A DNA stretch of 64,000 nucleotides from Gibbula magus (lineage: Eukaryota > Mollusca > Gastropoda > Trochida > Trochidae): positions 24,639,860 through 24,703,859 of the forward strand of contig OW388293.1 of assembly GCA_936450465.1 (NCBI GenBank), written 5' to 3'. A program made the position numbers and the translations under genes. The stretch's first letter is position 1, and each line of letters starts with the position of its first letter. The notes under the pieces were generated by a model. The model worked only from the letters and a program-made list of their open reading frames with translations. It searched no databases and was not told where the DNA came from. Of this stretch, positions 1 through 13,449 are shown one piece after another.

Positions 1-112
1 GCTTTTCTTCTTCATCAGGTGCATTGTAGGAAAACCAAAATGAGATATATATATTATTTAATAATACATGACAAAGAGATTGTTAACACTTGTGGGTAAA
101 CAACTGTTTCAG

Positions 113-1299
113 CTCTGCAACTCTTCCTGTGACATTCCGCTGTCTTGAAGAAAACCTGAACATCGACCGTCGTGTGACAAGATTCGTACTGCCAATTGGT
201 TCTACAATCAACATGGATGGAACAGCTCTCTACGAGGCTGTGGCTCCCATCTTCATTGCACAGATGAATGGAATCCCCCTCAACTTCGGCAAGATTTTAA
301 CTATCAGGTATACTCTTGCATCATACTTGTGGATTACTAATTTAACATATAACTCTTCCGAAGGAAACATATTCTCAATGTTCCCAATCTAAAAGAGAGA
401 ATGGCAATTTTGTTTGAAACTTTGATGAACTTCAATCTTAAACTGATCACTGTAGTAGGATCTGTGAAATCCAAACCTTAATGGAGACAAATGTGAAGTG
501 TATATCCAGAGTTATGTCCCATTACCTGTTTTCGGAATGATGTTTACAAACTAAAGAATCAACTTTAAATGAGGGTTCATGACATGAATATCTGTTTGAA
601 AATCAGATCTGTGAGAATTTAAATGAAGGGCAAGGAAGAATCTATAGGTCATTATCCTGTCTCTAGTTTGACGGCCACCTGTGCCAGTATTGGCGCTGCA
701 GCTATTCCAAGTGCTGGTCTGGTAACCATGGTGATGGTGCTGACCTCTGTTGGACTTCCTGCTGAAGATGTCAGCCTCATTCTGGCCGTGGACTGGTTCC
801 TGTGAGTATAACAGTGTCTTCAGTTGTTTGGTTAGTCCACATGCTTCCAGAGCAGAAACTTGTTAATCTGCTGGACTGAATTTGTTATGCTATTTTATGC
901 AGGGCATACAACAAAGTGTTTGTACTCCAGAATGTATTATGTGCTTTAGCTGACAGAGTATTATCATTGATATTTTGTATGTAAGAATAAGGAGATAAAG
1001 CTTTATTAGTCAGATGTTGGTTCTCCCTAGTTTAGCTCCAAGGTCTGACATCAGATCCACCTAAAATGAAGTTCATTGTGGAATGCCTTTGTTTCTCTCC
1101 CAGGGACAGAATCAGAACCTCCGTGAACGTCCTTGGAGACAGTTTTGGTGCCGGAGTGATCGCCCACTTGTCTCGGCACGAATTGGAGGAGGATTGTCAC
1201 GCACCAATCGATGACACCGTAGAGATGAAGGAGGCTGGTGATTGGCCAAATCAGGCTAATGGAGAGGGGCCACCGGAGGAAGGCAAAATGATTGGCTAA
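113..1299 (+). CDS. SLC1A2: Excitatory (acidic) amino acid transporter, C-terminal three exons
   Basis: Partial gene; the upstream exons lie left of the window. Exons are 113-307, 667-801 and 1104-1299 (stop TAA). All have AG/GT borders and phase-2 junctions that join in frame. The first carries the end of the HP1 serine-rich hairpin (SSATLPVTF) and the TM7 signature INMDGT. The second carries HP2 ([15 protein letters not shown]). The third carries TM8 ([17 protein letters not shown]), then a hydrophilic tail of about 45 residues. These motifs are hallmarks of the SLC1 family of Na+/H+-coupled, K+-countertransporting glutamate/aspartate carriers of the plasma membrane. The arginine in DRIRT is the residue that favours acidic over neutral substrates. 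The sequence looks closest to the EAAT2 type, but orthology among the EAATs was not tested. The family call is firm; the exact symbol is less so. Confidence 0.93.
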
Positions 1300-1542
1300 T
1301 TCATTCATCAGAACATGGGAATTAGTGCTATGACTTCCTACTGTACCTTCCATAATACCATACAGAGGGAAGTATAGGATCGGTTGAGTCTGAGACAGAA
1401 CAATCTTGGGAGATACTATCAATAGAGAGAAAATGATTGGCTGGCATATCTACCAATCAGTGGTCAGGAAATATGAAAGTAGTGCTATTACTTTTTTCAC
1501 TCATAATGCTGATTTTTGAAGAATTTTTTATAAAATGGTGCT

Positions 1543-1548
1543 AATAAA
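1543..1548 (+). promoter_or_regulatory. Candidate polyadenylation signal of the SLC1A gene
   Basis: A canonical AATAAA lies 244 nt after the transporter stop codon in the expected orientation. In DNA this AT-rich, chance occurrences are common, so the assignment rests on position only. Confidence 0.35.
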
Positions 1549-4500
1549 CTCCTTGGAGGAGTATTCTGGTAAATGTCAAGATTCATTATAAACAATATTA
1601 AAAATCCAATAGTAAAACGTTAAATGTTGTAATCATTCGTGTTTTAATGAAATTGGTTTGATTCTAAAGTTTCAATCAAATTGTCGTAATATCAAGTTTG
1701 TCAGACATTGTTTAAAAAGGGTTGTCACTTAAGAAGAGAAAAAAGTTATATGGTTTTATTCAAAATCATATCATATATTTTCCTTTTTTTTCTACATCTT
1801 AAATAGTCTGATGCAAAGGAAATCACTGACTTCGAAATAATTTGCAAACTTTTCACTTCAAGTGAATTTTATGAAAATGCAAATGAGAAAGAGAAGATTG
1901 TTACAACATTATTGATTGTTGTTATGAAAGTTTGGTTCAATTCCTTTTGAATAAAACATTTATGGTTGTTAACAATGTTTTCCTCAGTGAATCTTATTTT
2001 GAATATTTCTGTGTATAATGAAGTCATGGGTTAGCTTTTCAGGTCTTTACACTTAGTGTGACATTTAATAGCACATAGTTGATAAGTTAGATTTAGAAAT
2101 ATTTTGTAAATAATATTGTCCAAAAATATTTGTTTGTAATGAACAAGAAATATTTTGAAACATTTATTTTGAATATATTTGATCAACAACTGAAAATAAA
2201 TACCTTCTGATTGTCCAAACCTCTATAATATTTCAATATTTTTTAATATTATGTTAATAACGCATTTAAAAAGTTGTAATTTGGGATTTTGAACCGGTAT
2301 TTCTTCCTGAAAGCACTTTTTTTAAATTTCATAATTCGTATAAATCACTCTCAGAATTGATGACACTTTGTTGTGGCAGGGAATGATTATATTGTACACT
2401 AAAAGTACATAAAAGTATTTGTAGAACTAAAATCCGTTGAGACATTTTTGGTTGACATGATTTGTTTTCAATGTCTATATTATGATTTTTATATACTAGT
2501 GGAATATTAAAATTATTTCAAACTTTCTAATGCTCCTCAACGAAACATTACTTTAAATAGAGCATTTAAAACTATTCTTCTAAACAGATATTTTTACAAT
2601 TTACTATTTTTACTACTAGATTGTCAGCATTTGAAGCTATAATAAAGTAATTAATTGTTTGTTTCGTTTATTACTGCTCAAATTGTTAAAGACAATCTTG
2701 TTAAAAACTCAGTCCTGTGCTGACATTTTGAAACTTATCATTGTTGTATATCATTGATCATGACATATATAGTGTGCTGCCTATTAGCTTATATGATGTA
2801 TACTCTGTACCTGATGGTACTTACTGTTCGCTAAGGCTTGCCTAGATCTGTTGATATGATAGATGTTATGGGAATATTTCCAGCAATTTGTCTGTGTTGT
2901 GACAAACATTCTTCTGTATACCTTGCACCTGACCTTAGCTACACAATCTTTATGCTACTTTAATAGTTGAATATTTTTAACGGCAGATAAGGCCAGTCAA
3001 AATTTATTACTTGTTTTACTATTTTTGTATGAGAAATGTAGGACGGTGGGAACAACTTTGGTGTAAAAGAAAAATTGCCTGTAAGTTTTCATGTAAGCAT
3101 AAAAGGCAGAGAATTGATTAAAAATATGATTTCCTTTTTTATTCAGTTTGTCAATAAATTGCAAATATTTGTTATTGGGAGAGATTGTTCTGAGAAGCAT
3201 TTCTTTTTCTAATTTTGTCCAAATCATGGTAGGAGATTGTGTAAAACGACTAAATAATTTTGTCTGCCTTATCAACAATTCTAAGTGATAATGAGGGCTA
3301 TGACCTTGGGTTGTGACAATGCATTGTTTTGTATCAGTTGCACAGTAAACTACTACTAAGAGATGAAATGAAATGTATAGTGCTGTAACAGCATTGAGAT
3401 CTGACAAAATCCCATCTGTTCATAATGAAGTAATTATTGATCAAGGTTTATCACATTTGACTTGGGTACGATGCATTATCAAAATTTCACGAAACTTTGA
3501 GTGAATTTTCTTATCTTTAATGTCAGGTTGACTATCTGCCTGCTTATTTCAGATACCATATATGGCATCTTGTTTCTCTTCTGTAAGAGGTAGAGATTGA
3601 AGTCATAGATCATAGATCATATTACAAATAAATGGTAATTCTGATACAGAGCAGGGTTGAGATTACCCTATAAGAATAATATGAAACAAATATTTTAAGA
3701 AAGTTAAGATATGATGTCTTTTATTAATATGAAAATGTTATATTTTTGTAAGTCTTAAGTGCTTTTTTAAAACAAATACTCCTTAGGATACCGTTTTCAA
3801 GTATTACAACGAGACTGCTTTTTGGTCTTTTTTTATTTCTCTGGTTGTTTTCAATCCTTTTGCTTTTCATGTGTAGCTAGTAGATATTGTACATATTTTT
3901 CACTATAGTGACATTCATTCCTCTGTTTAAATGTAAAGTATAATTTTAGATTCACATTCCGGTTTTATAAAATATTTTGAAGAAATTTGGATACAGAATG
4001 GAAAGTATTTTAAATGAAGTAATCTTTTAGGAACCTATTTTGTTTATTTCTTGTATATTGTCTGAATATCATCTGGATGTTTGGCATATTTGTTCATATA
4101 TAGCTTTGATATATATACTTTATTATAATACACTACAAATTGTTAATCTCAAAATTAAATTCTTTTGGGATTTTATTTTATCTTTGTTATGATAGTAAAT
4201 GGCACAAATTGTTTTTTTTATTGTGAAAATTTTTCCCAAACAGCTGTTTTGCAAGTTTGTTGTCCTTCATGAGAGTTTTTATTGTATTGACTAATTCCAT
4301 TGTTTTGAAATGTTGTGATGTTTTAACAAGCAAAAAAATGGCCTCTCTGAAAATGGAATATCGAGAAGAATAGTTTAATATCTTGAAACTGGATATTAAC
4401 TCTATGTAGTTAATATTCTTCTTCATTGGATTTGTTAAAGTAACAAATATTTTTGAAAGAAATTATTATAATTATGCAAATGATGATGATATTTATACAA

Positions 4501-4900
4501 TTTGAGAAGGTAGTATTTTTAAAACGACAAAGTCTGAATCTGAAAATTAGGTTTCATTGTTAATTAAATACCATTTTCTATAATATTTAGTGTCCAAATA
4601 GTAGGTTCTTTTAGAGTCTTTTATGATTATCATATTAGTTGTTATACAGATGATACTGTTGTACTCACGAAACAGAATTTAAAATTTACAAACTATTTTG
4701 CATATATGCATGTTTATGGAAATTGTCAACAGAAACATTTTCCACATGAATTCACGTTTTCTCTCCTATTTTCACATTAGATATTTTTATCACTTTTTAT
4801 ATCACAAAATGTGTAAAGTAATTTTTTCCAAATAAAATTTAGTCAGTAATATGTCTTTGTGGCTTATTTAATATTTATATTTACATGTAGTTATGTAATA
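1549..4900. other. Non-coding AT-rich stretch
   Basis: No convincing exon, RNA gene or structured repeat was seen. It is probably 3' UTR remainder and intergenic DNA. The longest open frame (minus strand, 2997-3407) has no recognisable domain. Confidence 0.5.
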
Positions 4901-5177
4901 CACCACAGGGGTTCGATTTGCTGTTTGGACAATATTTTCAAATTTCAAAATCTAGATGTTTGCAATCATATACTGTTTATATAGGATATGGTGAGTTTAT
5001 ATTCCAAATTTGATCGAAATCGGTTAAGAAATAAAGATTTGAGATAAATATCCCTGCTGAGTGTCTTTCTATCAATAGCGGGAATATTTACATGATATGA
5101 TATATGATTGCAAAAATCTACATTTTGGATTTTGAAAAGATTGTCAAAACAGAAATTCGAACCCCTGGGTTGTGTGG
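4901..5177. mobile_element. MITE with long terminal inverted repeats
   Basis: The first ~75 bp (CACCACAGGGGTTCGATTT...) are matched, inverted and at roughly 80% identity, by the last ~75 bp (...TTCGAACCCCTGGGTTGTG). About 120 bp of unrelated AT-rich sequence lies between them. No coding capacity is present. The structure is that of a non-autonomous foldback or MITE element; the superfamily and target-site duplication are not clear. Confidence 0.65.
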
Positions 5178-6400
5178 ACAATTCTTTTTAATAATGCAGT
5201 TTTAATTATTTTATGAATGCTTCAAAACAGTTCTATTCATTACCTCATTACCTGTATTGTAAATAGATGTTAGCTGAATGCACCAAAACTGCATATTTCT
5301 GATGTCTGCATTTGAGTTGAAATTTGACTTTCATCAATTTACACACAAGAGTGTCCAGATTGTATCAACCAAGGAATTAAATGGAAAAACGACTTAGTAT
5401 GAACTGACCTGTGAAAACGGGTTTCTGATGAGTTAATATTTTATAATCAATCAGATTATGATTATCCTATCTTATTGAAGGATGAACTATTCCTGGAGCC
5501 ATATTATTAAAGATTTACATTGGAAAAAAATTAAATGTAAAAAAAGAATCTTTATTCATACTTCCAGGCTATTTTCTGATGGGGGAAAATAGAACAAATG
5601 TCCTACCGCCCTAGTCACCTTTGGACAAAAATGTGCCCCAGAAACAATAACTTTTATGTTAATGCAGCCTTATTCATAAACAGTCTCCCGAACATAACCC
5701 TTTTCTCATCTGTAAGTTTAAGGATCTTATTGCAAGGTCACCAGTTGTTTATATCATGTGCAATATTCATTTATATTATGGTTATGGGCAAGATAAGGTC
5801 TCCAGCATTTCGTGATCATCAACACGAAGTGGAAGTGGACAGACTGAAGTTTTTCTGACATCAGTTTGTTTTACCAATACAAGGTTGTTTTTTAATTTGT
5901 CAGACAAAAATGAATGATAGATTATATAGCAGATTTAAAACAAATTTGTATATAAATTATCTTTCACTTGCGCCTTTCTTTAATCTTAAGTAAAAGCAGT
6001 ATGAACATTTAAAAATGAAAATGTCATATTCGATAAACGTTGCCTAATGAACAAATCCGGTTCTTATTTAGCGCAGTGGTCCATTTAAAGAAAGGAAAAG
6101 TTATTAACTAAAAGAGATTATGTCATAAGAACAGAACAGAAAACAACATTAGAGAAGTTGTTATCCAGAAAATCTTCCTCTAATAATGCATGTCACTTCT
6201 AAATGCCCCCAAAGATTTGATTGCATGTGTCATCTTGGCAAGGTGAATATTTGTATATGCCAAGCAAATGCCTCATAGCGTACAACCAAATTTCCTCTAA
6301 CGTATAGCAATCTTTTCATGATTTGTAACGTTGCATATAGAAAACAAATATTAAAATTCAAACCGCAGTTCTCTTATCCACGTTCGTTCATCCTTTCTCA
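5178..6400. other. Non-coding stretch before the 32-bp satellite
   Basis: No gene or repeat could be supported here. A plus-strand open frame of 86 codons at 5598-5858 has no recognisable feature. Confidence 0.45.
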
Positions 6401-9400
6401 TCGCTGTTATAATTACGTCCCATGCATACATGTAGCGATCATAATTACGTCCCATGCATACATGTAGCTGTCATAATTACGTCCAATTCATACATGTAGC
6501 TGTCATAATTACGTCACATGCATAGATGTAGCTGTCATAATTACGTCCCATGCATATATGTAGCTGTCATAATTACGTCACATGCATACATGTAGCTGTC
6601 ATAATTACGTCCCATGCATATATGTATCTGTCATAATTACGTCTCATGCATACATGTAGCTGTCATAATTACGTCCCATGCATATATGTAGCTGTCATAA
6701 TTACGTCACATGCATACATGTAGCTGTCATGATTACGTCTCATACATACATATAGCTGTCATAATTACGTCCCATGCATATATGTAGCTGTCATAATTAC
6801 ATCCCATGCATATATGTAGCTGTCATAATTACGTCCCATGCATATATGCAGCTGTCATATTTACTTCCCATGCATACACGTAGCTGTTAAAATTACGTCC
6901 CATGCATAAATGTAGCTGTCATAATAACGTCCCATGCGTGCATGTAGCTATCATAATTACGTCCCATGCATACATGTAGCTGTCATAATTACGTCACATG
7001 CATAGATGTAGCTGTCATAATTACGTCCCATGCATAAATGTAGTTGTCATAATTACGTCCCATGCATATATGTAGCTGTCATAATTACGTCCCATGCATA
7101 CATGTAGCTGTTAAAATTACGTTCCATGCATATGTATAGCTGTCATAATAACTTCCCATGCGTGCATGTAGCTGTCATACTTACGTCCCATGCATGCATG
7201 TAGCTATCATAATATCGTCCCATGCATATATGTAACTGTCATAATTACGTCCCATGTATACATGTAGCTGTCATAATTACGTCCCATGCATATATGTAGC
7301 TGTCATAATTACGTCCCATGCATACATGTAGCTGTCATAATTGCGTCCCATGCATATATGTAGCTGTCATAATTACGTCCCATGTATACATGTAGCTGTC
7401 ATAAGTACGTCCCATGCATACATGTAGCTGTTAAATTTACGTCCCATGCATATATTATGTAGCTGTCATAATTACTTCCCATGCGTGCATGCAGCTGTCA
7501 TAATTACGTCCCATGCATACATGTAGCTGTCATAATTACGTCCCATGCATACACGTAGCTGTTAAAATTACGTCCCATGCATAAATGTAGCTGTCATAAT
7601 TACGTCCCATGCATACATGTAGCTGTTAAAATTACGTCCCATGCATATGTATAGCTGTCATAATTACTTCCCATGCGTGCATGTAGCTGTCATACTTACG
7701 TCCCATGCATGCATGTAGCTGTCATAATTACGTCCCATGCATATATGTATCTGTCATAATTACGTCTCATGCATACATGTAGCTGTCATAATTACGTCCC
7801 ATGCATATATGTAGCTGTCATAATTACGTCACATGCATACATGTAGCTGTCATGATTACGTCTCATACATACATATAGCTGTCATAATTACGTCCCATGC
7901 ATATATGTAGCTGTCATAATTACATCCCATGCATATATGTAGCTGTCATAATTACGTCCCATGCATATATGCAGCTGTCATATTTACTTCCCATGCATAA
8001 ATGTAGTTGTCATAATTACGTCCCATGCATATATGTAGCTGTCATAATTACGTCCCATGCATACATGTAGCTGTTAAAATTACGTTCCATGCATATGTAT
8101 AGCTGTCATAATAACTTCCCATGCGTGCATGTAGCTGTCATACTTACGTCCCATGCATGCATGTAGCTATCATAATATCGTCCCATGCATATATGTAACT
8201 GTCATAATTACGTCCCATGTATACATGTAGCTGTCATAATTACGTCCCATGCATATATGTAGCTGTCATAATTACGTCCCATGCATACATGTAGCTGTCA
8301 TAATTGCGTCCCATGCATATATGTAGCTGTCATAATTACGTCCCATGTATACATGTAGCTGTCATAAGTACGTCCCATGCATACATGTAGCTGTTAAATT
8401 TACGTCCCATGCATATATTATGTAGCTGTCATAATTACTTCCCATGCGTGCATGCAGCTGTCATAATTACGTCCCATGCATACATGTAGCTGTCATAATT
8501 ACGTCCCATGCATACACGTAGCTGTTAAAATTACGTCCCATGCATAAATGTAGCTGTCATAATTACGTCCCATGCATACATGTAGCTGTTAAAATTACGT
8601 CCCATGCATATGTATAGCTGTCATAATTACTTCCCATGCGTGCATGTAGCTGTCATACTTACGTCCCATGCATGCATGTAGCTATCATAATATCGTCCCA
8701 TGCATATATGTAACTGTTATAATTACGTCCCATGTATACATGTAGCTGTCATAATTACGTCCCATGCATATATGTAGCTGTCATAATTATGTCCCATGCA
8801 TACATGTAGCTGTCATAATTGCGTCCCATGCATATATGTAGCTGTCATAATTACGTCCCATGTATACATGTAGCTGTCATAAGTACGTCCCATGCATACA
8901 TGTAGCTGTTAAATTTACGTCCCATGCATATATGTAGCTGTCATAATTACTTCCCATGCGTGCATGTAGCTGTCATAATTACGTCCCATGCATACATGTA
9001 GCTGTCATAATTACGTCCCATGCATACACGTAGCTGTTAAAATAACGTCCCATGCATAAATGTAGCTGTCATAATTACGTCCCATGCGTGCATGTAGCTG
9101 TCATAATTACGTCCCATGCATGTATGTAGCTGTCATAATTACGTCCCATGCATATATGTAGCTGTCATAATTACGTCCCATGCATACATGTAGCTGTAAT
9201 AATTGCGTCCCATGCATATATGTAGCTGTCATAATTACGTCCCATGTATACATGTAGCTGTCATAAGTACGTCCCATGCATACATGTAGCTGTTTAATTT
9301 ACGTCCCATGCATATATGTAGCTGTCATAATTACTTCCCATGCGTGCATGTAGCTGTCATAATTACGTCTCGTGCATACATGTAGCTGTCATAATTACGT

Positions 9401-10440
9401 CCCATGCATATATGTAGCTGTCATAATTACGTCCCATGCATACATGTAGCTGTAAAAATTACGTCCCATGCATATATATAGCTGTCATAATTACGTCCCA
9501 TGCGTGCATGTAGCTGTCATAATTACGTCACATGCATGCATGTAGCTGTCATAATTACGTCCCATGCATATATGTAACTGTCATAATTACGTCCCATGTA
9601 TACATGTAGCTGTAATAATTACGTCCCATGCATACACGTAGCTGTTAAAATTACGTCCCATGCATAAATGTAGCTGTCATAATTACGTCCCATGCATGTA
9701 TGTAGCTGTCATAATTACGTCCCATGCATGCATGTAGCTGTCATAATTACGTCCCATGCATATATGTAGCTGTCATAATTACGTCCCATGTATACATGTA
9801 GCTGTCATAATTACGTCCCATGCATACATGTAGCTGTTAAATTTACGTCCCATGGATATATGTAGCTGTCATAATTACGTCACATGCATACATGTAGCTG
9901 TCATCATTACGTCCCATGCATACATGTAGCTGTCATAATTACGTCCTATGCGTACACGTAGCTGTCATAATTACGTCCCATGCATACATGTAGCTGTTCA
10001 AATTACGTCCCATGCATATATATAGCTGTCATAATTACGTCCCATGTGTGCATGTAGCTGTCATAATTACGTCCCATGCATGCATGTAGCTGTCATAATT
10101 ACGTCCCATGCATATATGTAGCTGTCATAATTACGTCCCATGCATATATGTAGCTGTCATAATTACGTCCCATGCATACACGTAGCTGTTAAAATTACGT
10201 CCCATGCATAAATGTAGCTGTCATAATAACGTCCCATGCGTGCATGTAGCTATCATAATTACGTCCCATGCATACATGTAGCTGTCATAATTACGTCACA
10301 TGCATAGATGTAGCTGTCATAATTACGTCCCATGCATATATGTAGCTGTCATAATTACGTCCCATGCATACATGTAGCTGTCATAATTACGTCCTATGCG
10401 TACACGTAGCTGTCATAATTACGTCTCATGCATACACGTA
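6401..10440. repeat. 32-bp tandem satellite, about 126 units
   Basis: A continuous head-to-tail array. The unit reads approximately GTCATAATTACGTCCC followed by ATGCATACATGTAGCT, and holds the small palindromes ATGCAT, ACATGT and AGCT. Units differ by scattered substitutions (for example GTTAAAATTACG or CGTGCATG variants). These variants recur in blocks: a variant string near 7111 reappears near 8074 (about 963 bp, 30 units), and one near 6621 reappears near 7744 (about 1123 bp, 35 units). The array therefore grew by block duplication as well as by single-unit slippage. There are no unique spacers between units. Confidence 0.97.
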
Positions 10441-10985
10441 GGGCTCTTTACACTGTTATAATAAATTAATATTACAACTAGTTTGCCAAAATAGGCCTTA
10501 TGTGATTTAATGGTCAATGAAACACATGTACACATTATCATATTTATAGTTAATTTAATGACGCCATCAGAGAGGTTAATTAACGTCTGTTGTCAATTCC
10601 TGAAGTATACACTATAGGCTCAAATCAAAATGTCAACAAAACCTCAATCATCATATATTTATTTCACATAACGTGACAATCATTCTCTACACTCCCTGTT
10701 ACGAGAGGAAATCTGAAGGGTGTAACATATGTTGGAAGAGAATGAGTGATCAGTGCCAGCTTCAACAGGCTACACTACATTAATTAAACAGACAGTTGGA
10801 TAACCATCCTGTTGTAAAATATCAATTCTATTTAGATGAACTTTCAACACACTTTTGACTTATTAATGATTAATTTGACGATGTTTGGAAAAAAAATGGC
10901 GAAATGACCAAGAATGACCTGAGATTCCTTATACATTTTTCACACAATGGTTCTGTTTATCAGACAAACCTTCCTTTTTTTTTTT
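10441..10985. other. Non-repetitive intergenic stretch
   Basis: Sequence between the satellite and the next dispersed repeat. No gene, RNA or inverted repeat was seen. Confidence 0.4.
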
Positions 10986-11420
10986 AGTTCATCTGGCCTG
11001 AAATGCCCGATGGGCTTATGGCATGGCATGGTGTCCGGCGTCCGTCCGTCCATCCGTCCAAAACAGGGGCACAGGGGTCACAACCTTTAAAAAACTATTT
11101 TCATCTTCTTCTCCAATTCCAAAAGGTCTAGAGAGCAAAAAAGTTGTGTGCAAACTCCTTGGCCAAAGAGGATTCAAATATAGGTCACAGAGGTCATGAC
11201 CTGAAAAGTTATTACTTGAGATTTTATGTGCTCCTCAAAAGGAGGTAATTCAAAGGAAACAAAAGTGATGAATTAAATCTTCAAGTGTGTCTTTATTTGT
11301 AGGGGATTTTATCTCTGGCCTCAAAGATAGGCCAGTGGGGTAAAGACCTGAAGACCTATTTCATCTTCTCCATTTAAAGTGCTTCATATTTGTTGTACCT
11401 CTCACCTAGAAGTTGACATT
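10986..11420 (+). repeat. Dispersed repeat of the GTTCATCTGGCCTGAAA type
   Basis: It begins GTTCATCTGGCCTGAAATG and continues with GGCATGG and (GTCC)n-like GTCCGTCCGTCCATCC, then a stretch of diverged text about 'ggtcacaacc'. I recognise this opening as typical of a high-copy bivalve repeat family. The class of element is not evident from the sequence, and no coding region is present. The 3' limit is approximate. Confidence 0.45.
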
Positions 11421-11795
11421 TTGAATTAGTTAATGTATATAAAGCCTGATGAGCTGTACATTTAACTGTTTAATCTTATCTGTTTGGCAATGACATGACA
11501 TTGCTTTTTTTAACATTTTTCTTCTTTATCTTGTTTCGTATTACCTATTTGATAATGATTTTTATTACTCATATGGTTGAAAATAACCGAGTTAATATTT
11601 TCTATATGAGCACATATGCACATATCACTTTTGCCAAGCAACCATTGTTTCACCACGACTTAACCGTACTGTGTCTTCTACGACGTCATAAAACGATTTT
11701 TCGTGACGTCACTGAATCTTGCCGTCGCAAAAGAAGTTGTCCGTCTCCTGCTATTTTTTCGCGATTTAAATGGAATAGAATGGGTAACAAAGAAA

Positions 11796-11927
11796 TTATT
11801 ATCGAAAGTGTGCCATATGACTTTTACAAAACTCGTGCAAATGTATGTATAACCCTCGCTCTCACTCGGGCAATACAAACATTTACATTCGGTTCGTCAT
11901 ATATGACACACTTCCTCGGTTAATAAT
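11796..11927. repeat. Imperfect hairpin next to the 56-bp satellite
   Basis: The left part (ATTATTATCGAAAGTGTG...) is matched in inverse by the right part (...ACACACTTCCTCGGTTAAT), with inner arms CAAATGTATGT and ACAAACATTTAC. It ends in GGTTAATAAT, as does the hairpin inside the satellite at 12764-12929, so the two may be related elements. Confidence 0.5.
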
Positions 11928-11934
11928 CTGTATA

Positions 11935-12767
11935 TATGCACAGCTTTCCTCTTTATCTTGTTTCGTAATAACATATTTGATTCTTCTTTATATGCACAGC
12001 TTTCCTCTTTACTTTGTCTCGTAGTAACATATTTGATAATGCTTTATATGCACAGCTTTCCTCTTTATCTTTGTTTCGTAATACCATATTTAATAATGCT
12101 TTATATGCACAGCTTTCTTATTTACTTTGTTTCGTAATACCATATTTGATAATGTTTTATATACACAGTATTCCACTTTACTTTGTTTCGTAATACCATA
12201 TTTGTTAATGCTTTATATGCACAGCTTTCCTCTTTACTTTGTTTCGTAATACCATATTTGATAATGTTTTATATACACAGTATTCCACTTTACTTTGTTT
12301 CATAATCCCATATTTGTTAATGCTTTATATGCACAGCTTTCCTCTTTATCTTGTCTCGTAATACCATATTTGATAATGCTTTATATGGACAGCTTTCCTC
12401 TTTATCTTGTTTCATAATCCCATATTTGTTAATGCTTTATATGCACAGCTTTCCTCTTTATCTTGTCTCGTAATACTATATTTAATAATGCTTTATATGC
12501 ACAGCTTTCCTCTTTATCTTGTTTCATAATACGATATTTGATAATGCTTTATATGGACAGCTTTCCTCTTTACTTTTTTTCATAATACGATATTTGATAA
12601 TGCTTTATATGCACAGTATTCCTCTTTATCTTGTTTCGTAATATCATATTTAATAATGCTTTATATGCACATCTTTCCTCTTTACTTTGTTTCGTAATAC
12701 CATATTTGATAATGCTTTATATGCACAGCTTTCCTCTTTATCTTGTTTCGTAATAACATATTTGATA
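11935..12767. repeat. 56-bp tandem satellite, first block
   Basis: Roughly 15 head-to-tail units of about 56 bp with the core GCTTTATATGCACAGCTTTC, then CTCTTTATCTTG and TTTCGTAATACCATATTTGA. It is the same family as the larger block that resumes at 13450; the two are separated by an insertion. Confidence 0.95.
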
Positions 12768-13449
12768 AATAGATATTATTAACCAAGTGTGTTTCCGTAT
12801 CATTAATATCATATTTTTGGAATAAAAATTGTATTATGCGAGCCTTTGGCGAGCATAATACATTATTTTTTATTCCAAATATATGATATTAATGATACGG
12901 AAACACACGAGGTTAATAATCTCTTTATCATATATGTCATTATAAAAATAAGCGTGTTTTTGTAGTAAAAGTGGAAAGAGAATTGACCTAGTTTTAGCGG
13001 AGTAATATCACAGACGGTACATCAAAGTGATGGTCACGACATCGGCTGTGAAGTGCCTAAAATAGTTCTTAATTAAAACAATTTAAAAACACATGTGCGC
13101 GATTCTTTAAAAAATCAACAGTTGGTCCCTGGTTTCTTGTTCATGGAGATATTTTCAATCAGTTCATAAGCATCTATCTAAAGCACTCATAAATAATTTG
13201 GTCACGTTCCTAGAACAAGGGAAGTAACTCTAGTTTCAACGTTTTGGAAGCTGCGTTGCCGGGTTGATTCGGATTGCTGCATAACAGTATCTTTCGCACT
13301 TAAACGGTAATTATTTGTGAGGTGGGGTTGTTTCCTTTGTTTATGACAATAAGTACCTATTAATGTCTTCGAACTCGTTGTTCCTCCGCTTCCATGACAT
13401 CTTCTCGTTCAATACAAACGATCCAAATGCACAAGTATGATGTTCTATA
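12768..13449. mobile_element. Insertion splitting the 56-bp satellite
   Basis: About 680 bp of unrelated sequence interrupts the satellite. It opens with a long imperfect hairpin (12764-12929): the arm TGTGTTTCCGTATCATTAAT and its complement enclose GTATTATGC...GCATAATAC. No open frame of note is present. It is probably a non-autonomous element that landed in the array; the exact ends are uncertain because both borders are AT-rich. Confidence 0.5.

Noticed and set aside
2997..3407. 136-codon minus-strand open frame
   Set aside because: No recognisable domain, odd composition, no neighbouring exon; likely chance.
6401..10440. CRISPR-like regular repeats
   Set aside because: Units are directly adjacent with no unique spacers, and the genome is eukaryotic; this is a satellite.
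11495..11923. 142-codon plus-strand open frame
   Set aside because: Covers AT-rich intergenic sequence and part of a hairpin; no domain or splice context.
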